This document shows, one piece after another, positions 5,942 through 12,658 of a DNA stretch of 18,256 bases. Source of the DNA: JAZRUF01 sp045652405 (GTDB taxonomy: Bacteria; Bacillota; Clostridia; Oscillospirales; JAAYXM01); NCBI GenBank assembly GCA_045652405.1, contig JAZRUF010000121.1, positions 1-18,256 of the forward strand, read 5' to 3'. Each line of letters begins with the position of its first letter. Position 1 is the first letter of the stretch. Under the pieces are notes generated by a model. It saw only the letters and a program-made list of their open reading frames with translations, did no database searches and was not told where the DNA came from. A program made the position numbers and the translations under genes.

Positions 5942-6589
5942 TCAATTTTGTTTTCCAAACATTTCAATGCATCGTTTTTCATCAAAATCAGCAATGTTTA
6001 CTTTTTGAATTCTGCGCATCGCTTTATAAATTTTCACCTTGTCACCGCACCACTCGGCGTAGTATTCGTTTACCTTAACACCTAACACACGACTTCCCTT
6101 TCCGACTAAAATCGCTTTTGGAAATAACCTCCGGCATGTACGGTAAAAATCCCAATGTTCTCTCTTTTCCAAAAACAACTCAGAAACATCACTGGCATTG
6201 AAAAACTGATACCCGCTCGTAAATACACTCACATCCGGAACAATATTTCCCGGCAAAATTGCCCTCTTAAGAGGCAACCATTCCTCCACATAAAATTTGT
6301 AGTAAAGCTTCTTTGGGTTCTGATTTGTTGGTATCTGATGTATTAAACTTCGCTCAACAAGCTCGATCTTTATAACCTTGCCGTACACATACACACCTGT
6401 ATCTTCCCTTTTGAACAGACGAGGTGCCTGATAAAGCGCAACATACTCAATGGGAAATCTACTTTTTAACACCCACTCCTCAGGAATATGGTAGAATTTA
6501 TACTTAATATTATAGTCAAGCTGTTTCCGGTTTCTGAGCACGCCAATCATCACATTGCGCACCGTAAAATCTTGAGAAATTTTATCCAT
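5942..6589 (-). CDS. Uncharacterised 215-residue protein
   Basis: I do not recognise a named family with confidence. The layout (an early VMIGVLRNRKQL strand, then FYHIPEEW, YVALYQAPRLF, VYVYGKVIKIELVERS, LYYKFYVEEWLPLKRAI, and FFNASDVSELF) reminds me, from memory only, of an uncharacterised N-terminal domain found in bacterial and archaeal proteins that also carry a DUF559-type endonuclease domain. Here no such nuclease domain follows: the C-terminal 65 residues are basic (RTCRRLFPKAILVGKGSR, YKAMRRIQKV) and end FGKQN. No signal peptide or membrane segment. GAGGTG lies 8 nt before ATG 6589. It is a single gene with its own hairpin terminator, upstream of the S10 operon on the same strand. 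Confidence 0.75.
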   Translation of the reverse strand: MDKISQDFTVRNVMIGVLRNRKQLDYNIKYKFYHIPEEWVLKSRFPIEYVALYQAPRLFKREDTGVYVYGKVIKIELVERSLIHQIPTNQNPKKLYYKFYVEEWLPLKRAILPGNIVPDVSVFTSGYQFFNASDVSELFLEKREHWDFYRTCRRLFPKAILVGKGSRVLGVKVNEYYAEWCGDKVKIYKAMRRIQKVNIADFDEKRCIEMFGKQN

Positions 6590-6663
6590 AACATCCCACC
6601 TCTTTCCCCATGATATTATTTTACCATAAATTTATCAGCTTTCCCACATTATTTATTTTTTGC

Positions 6664-6692
6664 TTGACAATTATTTTTTTATGTTTTATACT
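6664..6692 (+). promoter_or_regulatory. Promoter of the E1 alpha/beta operon
   Basis: TTGACA (6664-6669), a 17 nt T-rich spacer and TATACT (6687-6692) form a strong sigma-A promoter, giving an mRNA leader of about 70 nt before the AAGGAGG site at 6752-6758. Confidence 0.8.
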
Positions 6693-6698
6693 TTCATT

Positions 6699-6714
6699 GG
6701 AGAAACGTTTTCCC
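6699..6714. promoter_or_regulatory. Interrupted palindrome at the E1 operon start site (candidate operator)
   Basis: GGAGAAACGTTTTCCC has dyad symmetry GGnnAAAC-GTTTnnCC with a central CG, resembling LacI/CcpA-family operators in layout. It begins 7 nt after the -10 box, so it overlaps the expected start of transcription, a classic repressor position. Which protein binds is unknown; it departs from the catabolite-response consensus in the outer positions. Confidence 0.4.
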
Positions 6715-6768
6715 TAACCTTTTGTTTTTTCTTTTCATTAATAAATATAACAAGGAGGAGCATAATAC

Positions 6769-7743
6769 ATGAGCGAAAAATCAAATTGCCGCCAAAACTT
6801 AAAAACCATGATTATAATCCGCGAGTTTGAACGCGTAATAAAGGATCTCGCAAATCAAGGTTTTGTTGACGGCGCAGTACACTGCTACACCGGCGAGGAA
6901 GCTGTTGCACTCGGCGTATGCTTAAACTTAAATGATGATGACTATGTATTTTCCACGCATCGTGGTCATGGCCACGCACTCGCAAAAGGTCTTGACCTCA
7001 AGAAGGTTTTTGCCGAGCTTTTTGGCAAAGTGGATGGTGTTTCAAAAGGCATGGGCGGCTCCATGCACTTGTTTGATGTCAATTTAGGCTTCATGGGCGG
7101 AAACGGAATTGTCGGCGGCGGCGCTACAATCTCAATCGGTACCGCCTACGCATCAAAGTATTTAAATGACGGACGCGTTACAGTTTGTTTCTTCAGCGAA
7201 GGCGCATCAAACGAAGGTTGGTGCCACGAAGCGATGAACATGGCATCCCTGTGGAAGCTTCCGATTATTTTTGCGTGTGAGAATAACCTATTTGCCGCGA
7301 CCACCCCTTCATATAAAACTTTGTCCGACCCGGATATTTATAAGCGTGCTTACGGCTATAATATGCCGGGTGTAATGGCTGACGGAAACGACCTCGACGA
7401 CTGCATTGCAAAATCAAAAGAAGCCGTCGACCGCGCACGTGCAGGCGAAGGCCCTACCTTAATCGAATTTAAAACCTACCGTGTTGAAGGTCACTGCCGC
7501 GTCATTCAGGACCTTCCAATATTCAGACCCAAGGACGTTGTTGAAAAATGGGCAGCACACGACCCGATAAAAGTCTACTCTGAGCGGTTAATCGAAAACG
7601 GCATTCTTACCGCCGACGATGTTTCAGCGGTATGGGCAGAGGTTGAATTGGAAATCAACGAGGCAATAGACTACGCAAAAGCTGCTCCGGTTCCCGACAC
7701 CCAAGAGTTCTTAAATAAAATCAAGGAGAGATATGCAATATGA
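6769..7743 (+). CDS. Thiamine-diphosphate 2-oxo acid/acetoin dehydrogenase E1 component, alpha subunit
   Basis: Forms with the next gene an alpha2beta2 E1 enzyme that decarboxylates a 2-oxo acid (pyruvate-like) or cleaves acetoin using thiamine diphosphate and normally passes the product to a lipoyl E2. 324 residues, the length of AcoA/PdhA. Landmarks: THRGHGHALAKG, KGMGGSMHLFD, MGGNGIVGGGATISIG and the cofactor motif that ends in ENN (N172-N173). The motif normally begins GDG; here it reads SEG (E144), so the metal-binding Asp is Glu. Overall it looks closest to AcoA-type sequences, but substrate cannot be decided. AAGGAGG lies 10 nt before ATG; the stop overlaps the beta subunit start (ATGA). 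Confidence 0.93.
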   Translation: MSEKSNCRQNLKTMIIIREFERVIKDLANQGFVDGAVHCYTGEEAVALGVCLNLNDDDYVFSTHRGHGHALAKGLDLKKVFAELFGKVDGVSKGMGGSMHLFDVNLGFMGGNGIVGGGATISIGTAYASKYLNDGRVTVCFFSEGASNEGWCHEAMNMASLWKLPIIFACENNLFAATTPSYKTLSDPDIYKRAYGYNMPGVMADGNDLDDCIAKSKEAVDRARAGEGPTLIEFKTYRVEGHCRVIQDLPIFRPKDVVEKWAAHDPIKVYSERLIENGILTADDVSAVWAEVELEINEAIDYAKAAPVPDTQEFLNKIKERYAI

Positions 7744-8717
7744 AAAATTTAAACATGCTTGATGCAATTAACGAAGCTCTCCACGAGGAAATGGAGCGCG
7801 ACGAAAAGGTATTCGTAATCGCTGAAGATGTCGGCGAATACGGTGGCGTATGGTTTGCCACACGCGGACTGTATGACAAATTCGGCGCAATGCGCGCAAT
7901 GGACACCCCGATTTCGGAAGCTGGCTTTACAGGTCTGTGTGTAGGCGCAGCTATGGCAGGTCTTCGTCCGGTTACAGAGATAATGTATATGGACTTCATC
8001 ACCGCCTGCATGGACCAGCTTGTAAACCAGGCTGCAAAGGCAGACCTGATGTCAGGCTGGCAGATGAAAATCCCCATGGTTGTCAGAGCTCAGTACGGCA
8101 TAGGCTCACGTGAAGCAGGTCAACACTCTCAAAGTCTGGAAGGCTGGTTCTGCCAAATCCCGGGATTTAAGGTAATCGTTCCATCAAATGCATACGATGC
8201 AAAGGGACTTTTGAAAACCGCAATACGCGATGACACCCCTTGCATTTTCATGGAAAACCGAAATTTGTACTATGATAAAATGGAACTTCCGGATGAAGAA
8301 TACACCCTCCCGCTCGGCAAAGCAAACATAGTTTCCGAGGGCAAGGATTTAACAGTCGTCACCTATGGCATAGGTGTAAGCGTTTGCCAAAAAGCTATAA
8401 AAAACATCCCGGATGCATCTATAGAACTCATTGATTTACGCACACTTGTCCCGATGGATACGGAAACGGTTCTCGAGTCAGTCAAGAAAACCGGCAGGCT
8501 TTTAGTCGTCCACGAAGCTACACCCGCATTCTCTGTAGGTGCAGAAATCGTGCGCCGTGTACTCGAACAAGGCTTTGACTATTTAGATGCTGAGCCTCTG
8601 GTTTACGGAAACATCCGCACAGTTGCTCCCTTTGCAGGAAACTTAGAGGACGCAATCATGCTCTCACCCAAAGGCGCAGAAGAAAAAATGCGCTATCTTC
8701 TCACCGGAATTATATAA
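7740..8717 (+). CDS. Thiamine-diphosphate 2-oxo acid/acetoin dehydrogenase E1 component, beta subunit
   Basis: Partner of the preceding alpha subunit. 325 residues, the usual size of AcoB/PdhB. It shows the pyrimidine-binding transketolase domain with AEDVGEYGG, TPISEAGFTGLCVGAAMAG (cofactor-activating Glu in SEAG) and QYGIGSREAGQHSQSLE containing the conserved active-site His. The C-terminal domain has DLTVVTYG, ELIDLRTLVPMDTETV and LVVHEAT. The ATG overlaps the alpha stop by four bases and AAGGAGAG lies inside the alpha 3' end, indicating coupled translation. A strong terminator follows at once, so no E2, E3 or lipoylation gene is in the operon. Confidence 0.94.
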   Translation: MKNLNMLDAINEALHEEMERDEKVFVIAEDVGEYGGVWFATRGLYDKFGAMRAMDTPISEAGFTGLCVGAAMAGLRPVTEIMYMDFITACMDQLVNQAAKADLMSGWQMKIPMVVRAQYGIGSREAGQHSQSLEGWFCQIPGFKVIVPSNAYDAKGLLKTAIRDDTPCIFMENRNLYYDKMELPDEEYTLPLGKANIVSEGKDLTVVTYGIGVSVCQKAIKNIPDASIELIDLRTLVPMDTETVLESVKKTGRLLVVHEATPAFSVGAEIVRRVLEQGFDYLDAEPLVYGNIRTVAPFAGNLEDAIMLSPKGAEEKMRYLLTGII

Positions 8718-8726
8718 CACATATTC

Positions 8727-8766
8727 AAAAGGCATCGACCACTCTTTTCGGTAGTCGATGCCTTTT
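8727..8766. terminator. Bidirectional terminator after the E1 operon
   Basis: AAAAGGCATCGAC (8727-8739) pairs perfectly with GTCGATGCCTTTT (8754-8766), followed by more T on the plus strand. The A-flanked stem also offers a T-run on the minus strand, so it would serve the small minus-strand frame at 8779-8841 as well. Confidence 0.9.
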
Positions 8767-8778
8767 TATTTGCAAAAA

Positions 8779-8841
8779 TCAGGTCATTGTTACAGGAGCA
8801 ACCAGATCTGCATACCATCCGTTAACTATAGGATTAATCAC
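8779..8841 (-). CDS. Candidate 20-codon gene (GH43-like N-terminus or small peptide)
   Basis: A GTG-initiated frame of 20 codons, MINPIVNGWYADLVAPVTMT, ends in TGA. It has a perfect AGGAGG site (8853-8848) 6 nt before the GTG, a promoter at 8873-8901 on the same strand and the hairpin at 8727-8766 behind it, i.e. all parts of a small transcription unit. The segment NPIVNGWYADLVAP resembles the N-terminus of GH43 glycosidases (NP-x-x-x-G-WYADP, where the Asp is the catalytic base), with Leu in place of Pro. So it may be the remaining 5' end of a lost GH43 gene, or a genuine small peptide. No signal sequence or export motif is evident. Confidence 0.45.
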   Translation of the reverse strand: MINPIVNGWYADLVAPVTMT

Positions 8842-8872
8842 AAAAATCCTCCTGTTCCGTGTTTTTTAGATA

Positions 8873-8901
8873 ATTATATCAAATAGGAAAAGATAAGTAA
8901 A
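8873..8901 (-). promoter_or_regulatory. Promoter of the 20-codon frame
   Basis: On the minus strand TTTACT (8901-8896), 17 nt spacer, and a perfect TATAAT (8878-8873). The start of transcription would lie near 8866, about 13 nt ahead of the AGGAGG site. Confidence 0.55.
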
Positions 8902-8950
8902 TGGAGTAAAAAACAAAACTATGATTTTTGTGTACTCATCCACGTTTTTA

Positions 8951-8980
8951 TTGACAGAATATTAGAAAGTGTGGTATACT
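8951..8980 (+). promoter_or_regulatory. tRNA-Gly promoter
   Basis: TTGACA (8951-8956) and TATACT (8975-8980) with an 18 nt spacer; transcription should begin near 8987, about 27 nt before the mature tRNA 5' end. It is also the only good promoter I see for the downstream GTPase gene. Confidence 0.8.
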
Positions 8981-9013
8981 AACTAAGCTGTACAGTCAGA
9001 CAAAAACCAATAC

Positions 9014-9087
9014 GCAGGTGTAGTTCAATGGTAGAACTTCAGCTTCCCAAGCTGATAACGTGGGTTCGATTCCCATCACCTGCTCCA
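9014..9087 (+). tRNA. tRNA-Gly (anticodon CCC)
   Basis: Folds as a full cloverleaf: acceptor GCAGGTG/CACCTGC, D stem GTTC/GAAC, anticodon stem TCAGC/GCTGA around the loop TTCCCAA (anticodon CCC, reading GGG), a 5 nt variable region, and a T arm with TTCGATT. Discriminator is T and the 3' CCA is encoded in the DNA (9085-9087). Confidence 0.95.
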
Positions 9088-9090
9088 TGA

Positions 9091-9117
9091 AAGCACTTGC
9101 ATAAGCAAGTGCTTTTT
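9091..9117 (+). terminator. Terminator between tRNA-Gly and the GTPase gene
   Basis: AAGCACTTGC pairs with GCAAGTGCTT around a 4 nt ATAA loop and runs into TTTTT, four bases after the encoded CCA. It lies 27 nt before the next start codon, so it must be read through, or bypassed by an unseen promoter, to express the downstream gene. Confidence 0.85.
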
Positions 9118-9143
9118 CACTACTTAGCTTTTACGGTGAAAAT

Positions 9144-11792
9144 ATGAAGAAGTTAGTAATAGGTATTTTGGCACACGTAGATGCCGGTAAAACCACATTA
9201 AGTGAAGCCCTTCTCTATACGAGCGGTGCCCGGCGCACGCTCGGGCGTGTTGACCATAAAAATGCTTTTTTGGATACGGATGCACAAGAGCAGGAACGTG
9301 GCATAACCATATTCTCAAAGCAGGCGCTCCTTTCCTTTGACGAGGTGGACATCACCCTGCTTGACACTCCGGGACACGCAGACTTCTCATCAGAAATGGA
9401 GCGCACTCTGCAAGTGCTCGACTGCGCGGTTTTAGTAATAAGCGGGACCGACGGTGTCCAGGGACACACTCGCACGCTTTGGAAGTTATTGGAGAGCTAT
9501 AATATTCCGGTATTTATATTTGTCAATAAGATGGATTTAGACGGAGCTGACCGGCAAGCAGTTCTATCCCAACTCAAATCGCACTTGAGTGACGGCTGTC
9601 TAGACTTTAGCGCCCCAACCGCCGAGCGCGACGAAGCTATAGCCATGTGCTCTGAAGCTGCGTTGGATGAGTTTTTAGAGTCAGGCAGTGTGTGTTTAAA
9701 GTTAACATCTGAGCTTATCGCTTCAAGAAAAGTTTTTCCGGTGTGGTTTGGCTCGGCATTAAAGCTTGATGGGATTGAAGAATTCCTCTCCGCCCTTGCA
9801 TCATATGCAACCCCTCCTGCCTATTCGGATGAGTTTGGTGCAAAGGTTTTTAAAATATCGCATGATGAAAAAAAACAGCGTTTGACGTGGCTTAAAATAA
9901 CCGGCGGCACGCTTCGCGCCAAAACAGTTTTGTGCGGCAGGGATGGCGAGGATGCATGGCAGGAAAAAGCCGACCAGTTACGCTTGTATTCAGGCGCAAA
10001 GTTCTCTGCAACAGATGAAGCTTCGGCAGGTGAAATTATAGCAGTATGCGGTCTTAGCAAAACACGTGCAGGCATGGGGCTCGGCATAGAGCCAGACTCT
10101 CAGGATGCAATTCTTGAACCTGTACTCAATTACCGTTTGATTTTGCCCGACGGTTGTGATGCGCACACGGTTCTCCCCCAGCTTAAACAGCTTGAAGAGG
10201 AGGATCCGATGCTCAAAATACTTTGGAGTGAGGAAAAGAAGGAAATCCACGTCCGCCTTATGGGGCAAATCCAGCTCGAGGTTTTGCGCGGCCTGATTTC
10301 CGACCGTTTTAATCTGCAAGTCGATTTTGGCGCAGGAAGCATTGTATATAAAGAAACTATCTCAACCCGAGTCGAGGGAATTGGACACTTTGAGCCGTTG
10401 CGGCACTATGCCGAGGTTCACCTTCTTATGGAGCCTGCACCGCGCGGAAGCGGGATTGAAATTGCATCCGCTTGCCCTACGGACAAGTTGGACTTAAATT
10501 GGCAGCGTCTGATTTTCACGCACATCGCTGAGCGTGAGCACCCGGGTGTGTTGACCGGTTCAGCAATTACGGATATAAAAATTTCTGTAGTTGCAGGACG
10601 CGCCCATGCAAAGCACACAGAAGGCGGCGATTTTCGTCAGGCTACTTACCGTGCAATACGACAAGGGCTCATGCAGGCGGAAAGTGTGCTTTTGGAACCC
10701 TTTTACGATTTTACGCTCGAGCTTCCTCCAAGCTGCGTAGGACGTGCGATGACAGATATTCAGACTATGGGCGGTGAATTGAATGACCCGCTCAGCGACG
10801 GTGAAATGACGGTTTTGTCAGGCTTTGCCCCGGTTGCCGGGCTTTCCGATTATTGGCAAGATGTGACATCGTACACGCGCGGATTAGGTCGCCTGTCCTG
10901 CAGCTTCCGCGGATATGAACCGTGCCGAAATCAGCAAGAGATTGTCGCCGAAATCGGATACGACCCCGAGCACGACACGGAAAATACGCCGGACTCAGTC
11001 TTCTGCGACCACGGCGCAGGTTTTAATGTAAAATGGAACCAAGTGCGCGACTATATGCATGTGGACAGCGGTCTACACCTGGACAGGAAAGAGCCAAGCC
11101 CCGCCGCTACTCCCTCACAGTCGGTTTCCCGCAGCACATACACCGGCTCGCTCGAACAGGATAAAGAGCTTGAAGCAATTTTCGAGCGCACCTACGGTAA
11201 GGTGGACCCACGAAGATTTCATGTTCGCCCACCCGCTGCATCATCTGCAACCCCATCCTCAACCGGCACTTACAAATTACGCGAAACAAAAAAACTAGAC
11301 GAATATCTTTTAGTTGACGGATATAACATCATTTTCGCGTGGGACGAGCTTAAAGCACTCGCTGAGTATGATTTATCCGCCGCACGCGCCGCACTTGAGG
11401 ATATTCTGATAAACTACAGAGGCTTTAAAAACTGTACGGTAATACTGGTATTTGATGCGCACAAGGTACGTGAAAACCCGGGTTCTGTTGAAAAATCAAA
11501 CGGGATTTATGTTGTGTATACCAAAACTGCAGAAACCGCGGATAACTACATTGAGCGCACAACATATCAGCTTGGCCGCGATAAAAAAATCTACGTCGCC
11601 ACCTCGGACGGCTTAGAGCAAATGATAATTTTAGGTCACGGCGCACTGCGAATATCCGCAAGTGCGTTTAAATCAGAAATCCAAGTTGCCGAAATTGAAA
11701 TTTCCCAAGTAATCCGATCATATAACAGCGACATGCAAAACCGACCTATAATCAAAAAAAGTAATAATCGCGAAAACCGCATCGGAAAATAA
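9144..11792 (+). CDS. EF-G/Tet(M)-like ribosomal GTPase fused to a YacP/Rae1-type NYN nuclease domain
   Basis: 882 residues. Residues 1-645 are a translation-factor GTPase of the EF-G/Tet(M) type: P-loop AHVDAGKTT (10-18), RGIT (52-55), DTPGHAD (74-80), NKMD (128-131), then domains II-V, including LPQLKQLEEEDPMLKI and LLEPFYDFTLELP as in ribosomal protection proteins. A Pro/Ser/Thr-rich linker (about 645-712) joins it to a complete NYN/YacP domain: LLVDGYNIIFAW (D725), VFDAHK (D771), TAETADNYIER (D800), ATSDGLEQ (D822). Bacillus subtilis YacP (Rae1) cleaves mRNA in the ribosomal A site; a GTPase that enters the same site fused to it suggests ribosome-targeted mRNA cleavage or rescue (inference). 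The domain IV tip reads KHTEGGDFR rather than the Pro-rich loop of Tet(M), so tetracycline protection is not implied. Weak GGTGA site. Confidence 0.93.
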   Translation: MKKLVIGILAHVDAGKTTLSEALLYTSGARRTLGRVDHKNAFLDTDAQEQERGITIFSKQALLSFDEVDITLLDTPGHADFSSEMERTLQVLDCAVLVISGTDGVQGHTRTLWKLLESYNIPVFIFVNKMDLDGADRQAVLSQLKSHLSDGCLDFSAPTAERDEAIAMCSEAALDEFLESGSVCLKLTSELIASRKVFPVWFGSALKLDGIEEFLSALASYATPPAYSDEFGAKVFKISHDEKKQRLTWLKITGGTLRAKTVLCGRDGEDAWQEKADQLRLYSGAKFSATDEASAGEIIAVCGLSKTRAGMGLGIEPDSQDAILEPVLNYRLILPDGCDAHTVLPQLKQLEEEDPMLKILWSEEKKEIHVRLMGQIQLEVLRGLISDRFNLQVDFGAGSIVYKETISTRVEGIGHFEPLRHYAEVHLLMEPAPRGSGIEIASACPTDKLDLNWQRLIFTHIAEREHPGVLTGSAITDIKISVVAGRAHAKHTEGGDFRQATYRAIRQGLMQAESVLLEPFYDFTLELPPSCVGRAMTDIQTMGGELNDPLSDGEMTVLSGFAPVAGLSDYWQDVTSYTRGLGRLSCSFRGYEPCRNQQEIVAEIGYDPEHDTENTPDSVFCDHGAGFNVKWNQVRDYMHVDSGLHLDRKEPSPAATPSQSVSRSTYTGSLEQDKELEAIFERTYGKVDPRRFHVRPPAASSATPSSTGTYKLRETKKLDEYLLVDGYNIIFAWDELKALAEYDLSAARAALEDILINYRGFKNCTVILVFDAHKVRENPGSVEKSNGIYVVYTKTAETADNYIERTTYQLGRDKKIYVATSDGLEQMIILGHGALRISASAFKSEIQVAEIEISQVIRSYNSDMQNRPIIKKSNNRENRIGK

Positions 11793-11807
11793 TCCGATGC
11801 GGTTTTC
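11772..11807. terminator. Bidirectional terminator between GTPase-NYN and hlyIII
   Basis: A perfect 15 bp stem GAAAACCGCATCGGA/TCCGATGCGGTTTTC with a 6 nt loop. The TAA stop of the GTPase gene lies in the loop, and the hairpin sits 7 nt beyond the stop of the convergent hemolysin III gene, so one hairpin serves both. Confidence 0.9.
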
Positions 11808-11813
11808 TTATTG

Positions 11814-12485
11814 CTATATGACATATAAAAAAATGCACAAAAATTGAAGCACGCTCCCCAAAACTACAAACAGGTGAAACACCGAATGCATATACCTGCA
11901 CTTCTTCCCGACACCGTATAATATCGCACCTATTGTATACGCTATTCCGCCTGCGAGCAAAAGCATAACCCCCGGCATTTGAACCGATGCAATAAGCGCC
12001 TTCGGTGCAAGTGCTATACACCATCCTATTCCTATATAACAAATCATCGAAAACACGGAATACTTTTTCAAATCCACCGCCGTAAGTGCCGTTGCCAACA
12101 CAGTAAGTCCCCAAACAAGTGCAAACAGAACCCATGCAGCCGTGGGGGATGCCTTTCGTATCGCGCATAAAAGCATCGGCGTATACGTCCCCGCAATCAA
12201 AAAGTAAATCGTACAGTGGTCTATCACTTGCATCACTTTTTTGGCGGTATTTTTTCTAAGGCCGTGGTACACGCTTGACACGGTATAAAGCATAATAAGC
12301 GATGCTCCGTATATTGAGCAACTGACCACAGCCCACACGTTGCCCTTTATCGCTGCAAAAACCACGCAAAGAGCGGTAATTATTACCCCTAATCCACCGC
12401 CTGCAATATGCGATACCATATTAAATATTTCCTCACCGCGGGTGTAATCCGGCAGTTCTCTGTCGCAAAGTTTTGTACGCTTCAT
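11814..12485 (-). CDS. Hemolysin III family (PAQR-like) integral membrane protein
   Basis: 223 residues with about seven hydrophobic segments, of the HlyIII/YqfA family, related to eukaryotic progestin-adiponectin receptors. Function in bacteria is not settled (membrane lipid or metal homeostasis, hydrolase-type fold). Landmarks: an N-terminal GEEIFNMVSHIAGGGLG, SSVYHGL, IDHCTIYFLIAGTYTP, and HSVFHLFVVLGS near the end, keeping the HxxxH and YH residues expected to hold zinc. A Gln occupies the later position (GSVLQF) where many homologues have His. I place the start at 12485: an ATG seven codons earlier would put the AAAGGAGA ribosome binding site inside the gene. Monocistronic, convergent to the GTPase-NYN gene. 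Confidence 0.9.
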   Translation of the reverse strand: MKRTKLCDRELPDYTRGEEIFNMVSHIAGGGLGVIITALCVVFAAIKGNVWAVVSCSIYGASLIMLYTVSSVYHGLRKNTAKKVMQVIDHCTIYFLIAGTYTPMLLCAIRKASPTAAWVLFALVWGLTVLATALTAVDLKKYSVFSMICYIGIGWCIALAPKALIASVQMPGVMLLLAGGIAYTIGAILYGVGKKCRYMHSVFHLFVVLGSVLQFLCIFLYVI

Positions 12486-12536
12486 TTTTAATTCTCCTTT
12501 TCGCAATCTAATTTAAAGTATATTATTATCTTGTGT

Positions 12537-12573
12537 TTTATATTATGTTATCACGATATGTCAATCATGTCAA
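12537..12573 (-). promoter_or_regulatory. Tandem overlapping promoters for the hemolysin III gene
   Basis: Two TTGACA boxes on the minus strand: 12573-12568 with TAACAT (12550-12545) at 17 nt, and 12564-12559 with TATAAA (12542-12537) at 16 nt. Both point at the hemolysin III gene; they overlap and cannot be used together. Confidence 0.55.
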
Positions 12574-12604
12574 GAGCATTTCCTCCGAGATGATGTTGAT
12601 TTTT

Positions 12605-12633
12605 TTGACTAAATATGATAAATTATAAATAAT
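12605..12633 (+). promoter_or_regulatory. Promoter of the DUF1836 gene
   Basis: TTGACT (12605-12610), 17 nt, AATAAT (12628-12633), each one mismatch from consensus. An AGGGTGA ribosome binding site follows at 12646-12652, 6 nt before the ATG. Confidence 0.6.
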
Positions 12634-12658
12634 GAAACATATGTCAGGGTGAATAACA

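Noticed and set aside
9144..11110. Calling the GTPase a tetracycline-resistance protein
   Set aside because: The overall fold is of the EF-G/Tet(M) type, but the domain IV tip lacks the Pro-rich Tet(M) loop and the protein carries a nuclease domain; resistance is not supported.
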